From: Candidatus Cloacimonadota bacterium | GTDB lineage: Bacteria > Cloacimonadota > Cloacimonadia > Cloacimonadales > TCS61 | DNA: 8,821 nucleotides | Assembly: GCA_030667725.1 (NCBI GenBank) | Contig: DAOUVH010000031.1 | Location: forward strand, 1 to 8,821 | Direction of reading: 5' to 3' | Part shown: in pieces, positions 7,258-8,821 of the stretch | How positions within the stretch are numbered: the first letter of the stretch is position 1 | Layout: every line of letters starts with the position of its first letter | Position numbers and translations under genes: made by a program | Notes under the pieces: model-generated | Database searches by the model: none | The model's input: only the letters and a program-made list of their open reading frames with translations | Told to the model about the DNA's origin: nothing

Positions 7258-7258
7258 A

Positions 7259-8050
7259 TTATATTGAAATTGTAATTTCAGATTTATCTTTAAGTTCTTT
7301 AATTAAACTATTATATGTCTCTTCTTTTTTCTTTTTTGTAACGGTTTTTCTAATTTCATCCTTAACTTCCAAAAAGGTTTTATTTGAATAAACAATTCTT
7401 GTATCATAAAACCTCACTATATAAAAACCTTTATCTGTTTCAACGCTTTTGTAATAATATTGTTCTAGAGAATTTAAAGCATTCCAAATGTTTTCATGTG
7501 CATTTTTTTGTGAAATGAATCCAATATATCCGCCATTTCTACCGGCAGATTCTTCCGAAAATTCAATAGCTGCATCTTTAAACGAGGTTGTATCAATTGC
7601 ATCAAGTATTCCCTTTAATTTTGCTTTTTCTTTAGTAAATATTCTTTGTACTTTATATTCTTTATGATTCACTTTATATTCGCTTTTATGAATCTTATAA
7701 TAATTAAACAATTCATCTTCCGATACTGTAACATCTGCAAGTTTAGTGGCAATAAGAGCATTAGCTTTGATATTATTCTCAGCAGATTTAATTTTTTCAT
7801 TAATTTTAGGAGATTGAGAAATTTCTAATTGATCAGCTTCCTGAGCTAATAATGTAAGCTGTACCCAATCTTGTATAAATTCCTTTTTCTCATCTACAGT
7901 AAGTTCGTCCCATTCATTATCAGAGAAATTAGCTTTAAATTCATCCATTGTAAGTTTAGTATCATTTACTTGAGCTACGATATCTTCCTCTTCTGTTTTA
8001 ACACAGGAAAATAATAGAACTATAAAAATAAGAACTAAAAATCTTTTCAT
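7259..8050 (-). CDS. Parvulin-like periplasmic lipoprotein (PrsA/PpiD-type foldase)
   Basis: This 263-residue protein starts with a lipoprotein signal, MKRFLVLIFIVLLFSC, whose lipobox L13-F14-S15-C16 makes C16 the likely lipidated residue. A helical chaperone region follows (~22-125; VAQVNDTKLTMDEF at 25-38 is the common N-terminal motif of SurA/PrsA-like proteins). A parvulin domain follows at ~131-217, seen in SFKDAAIEFSEES at 156-168, NGGYIGFI at 172-179 and KGFYIVRFYDTR at 207-218. The early parvulin histidine is absent (KVQRIF where SHIL is usual) and the closing FGYHI reads KGFYI, so isomerase activity is doubtful and a holdase or foldase role is more likely. The C-terminus is lysine-rich and helical. 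The ATG has a good Shine-Dalgarno, GAGGT five bases upstream. It lies 13 bp after the preceding gene and its stop overlaps the ATG of the longer SurA-like frame. The pair looks like a two-component periplasmic folding module. Confidence 0.83.
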   Translation of the reverse strand: MKRFLVLIFIVLLFSCVKTEEEDIVAQVNDTKLTMDEFKANFSDNEWDELTVDEKKEFIQDWVQLTLLAQEADQLEISQSPKINEKIKSAENNIKANALIATKLADVTVSEDELFNYYKIHKSEYKVNHKEYKVQRIFTKEKAKLKGILDAIDTTSFKDAAIEFSEESAGRNGGYIGFISQKNAHENIWNALNSLEQYYYKSVETDKGFYIVRFYDTRIVYSNKTFLEVKDEIRKTVTKKKKEETYNSLIKELKDKSEITISI

Positions 8051-8055
8051 AATTT

Positions 8056-8060
8056 ACCTC
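8056..8060 (-). promoter_or_regulatory. Ribosome binding site of the parvulin lipoprotein gene
   Basis: GAGGT on the minus strand sits five bases before the ATG at 8050. It is the clearest Shine-Dalgarno in the window together with the one before the SurA-like gene, and it lies in the 13-bp gap after the upstream stop. Confidence 0.65.
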
Positions 8061-8063
8061 AGA

Positions 8064-8821
8064 TCATTCTTCTAAATAGGGTGGAGTAAATATAATTTGT
8101 ATTTCCGGCTCCAGATCAAATTCGGTATGAATAAAGTTATCATTAATATTTAATGACTTTAATACGATCCCTTTATTTTCATATTCACCGGAAATATAGT
8201 ATTGGATAACTTTAGTTATATCAATAGTAATTTGCTCACTCTGTAAAGTATCAGTCGAACTGCTTATATAGAGATCATCGAGATCATCATTTGATAATAA
8301 TGGAAATTCCGGTAGATCTGTGTTAATAGTGTCAGCTAAAACAAAATACGGACTTAAATAGATTGAACCATTCAGAGGATAGACATTGATTCCATTATTA
8401 TTTAAAACCAGTTCAGCTCTATTTATTGTTATTCTCTGCAGAAAAAGTGCTGTATCAGCATCTGCAATTACATAATCAGCAGGAAGCACATCTATAAAAA
8501 TAGAAGGAGTCTCTAATATATTAAATTTAGTATAAATATTTATTGGCTGAATATTAGATATTTTCAATTCATTTTCCCATTTCACAAAATCATTATCGAT
8601 CTCATAGATCGCACAATCGTAACAAGTAGCAATAGTTTCTGTAATTAATGTATCTTCTACGGTTTCTCTGTATTCAAAAGTAAGGATTGGATTTTCATCA
8701 GTTGAATATTCTGATGCATATATTTCCATAAAACCGTATCTTAAATATTGAGTAACATCAACATTCCCACAACCTAGTACTAACAATCTACCAGAAGAGT
8801 TAGATAAATTATCATTAATAA
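8064..8821 (-). CDS. Beta-rich, probably exported protein of unknown function (5' end outside or at window edge)
   Basis: The frame is open from the right edge to a TGA at 8066-8064, giving at least 252 residues. It has no ATG in frame near the edge; a TTG at 8786 is possible but has no good ribosome site, and the frame continues upstream of it (INDNLSNSSGRLLVLGCGN). The sequence is rich in beta-strand patterns and acidic residues. Near the middle it has a FLQRITINRAELVLNNN stretch. Near the end it reads ITIDITKVIQYYISGEYENK, then GIVL, and finishes PEIQIIFTPP. That order of an I-x-x-AEL strand, a DxTxxIQ helix and a closing strand resembles DNRLRE/CBM-like and DUF4270-like secreted domains; this is pattern resemblance only. 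VLGC could be a lipobox, though the residues before it are too polar for a normal signal. It heads the foldase-pgpA cluster as seen here. Confidence 0.65.
   Translation of the reverse strand, partial: INDNLSNSSGRLLVLGCGNVDVTQYLRYGFMEIYASEYSTDENPILTFEYRETVEDTLITETIATCYDCAIYEIDNDFVKWENELKISNIQPINIYTKFNILETPSIFIDVLPADYVIADADTALFLQRITINRAELVLNNNGINVYPLNGSIYLSPYFVLADTINTDLPEFPLLSNDDLDDLYISSSTDTLQSEQITIDITKVIQYYISGEYENKGIVLKSLNINDNFIHTEFDLEPEIQIIFTPPYLEE
8271..8288. repeat. Two tandem 9-bp units inside a coding region
   Basis: GAGATCATC occurs twice without a gap (8271-8279 and 8280-8288). It is in frame and gives the acidic DDLDDL in the exported protein. Probably a local slippage duplication without wider meaning. 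Confidence 0.6.

Noticed and set aside
7033..7275. Plus-strand open frame of 80 codons, hydrophobic
   Set aside because: It mirrors the signal peptide and N-terminal helices of the SurA-like gene; hydrophobicity is an antisense artefact.

Overview
The window is AT-rich and almost fully coding on the minus strand, so transcription runs from right to left in the coordinates given. Signal peptides, a lipobox, a SurA-type periplasmic chaperone, PgpA and a probable outer-membrane barrel indicate a diderm (Gram-negative-type) bacterium. The low GC, the gene style and the large secreted proteins suggest a member of the FCB group (Bacteroidota or Cloacimonadota-like). That placement is inference; no marker gene here settles it.

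Right half (5500-8821): a tightly packed envelope-biogenesis cluster. In transcription order it holds the 3' part of a beta-rich, probably exported protein of unknown function (runs off the right edge), then a parvulin-like lipoprotein, then a SurA-like protein with two parvulin domains, then pgpA (phosphatidylglycerophosphatase A). Spacings are 13 bp, then two TAATG stop/start overlaps, which points to one translationally coupled operon. The first three products act in the periplasm or outer membrane; PgpA acts in the inner membrane in phosphatidylglycerol synthesis.

Middle (5191-5499, spilling into the 3' end of pgpA): a non-coding gap. Its pgpA side carries four compact palindromes in about 133 bp. 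One has a GTAG tetranucleotide directly beside its stem, like REP elements mobilised by RAYT transposases. Two others are near-identical copies of one palindrome, and one of these supplies the stop codon and last codons of pgpA. The other side of the gap holds a weak candidate promoter for the next gene.

Left half (1-5190): a two-gene unit of secreted proteins. The first is a 489-residue HExxH metallopeptidase of the peptidase-MA type. Nineteen bases later comes a very large (at least 1233 residues, cut by the left edge) heparinase II/III-type polysaccharide lyase. It keeps its apparent catalytic and zinc residues, and after the lyase fold it carries a C-terminal extension of more than 350 residues that reads like an outer-membrane beta-barrel. 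A lyase fused to its own membrane anchor, paired with a secreted metallopeptidase, is the most unusual thing in the window.
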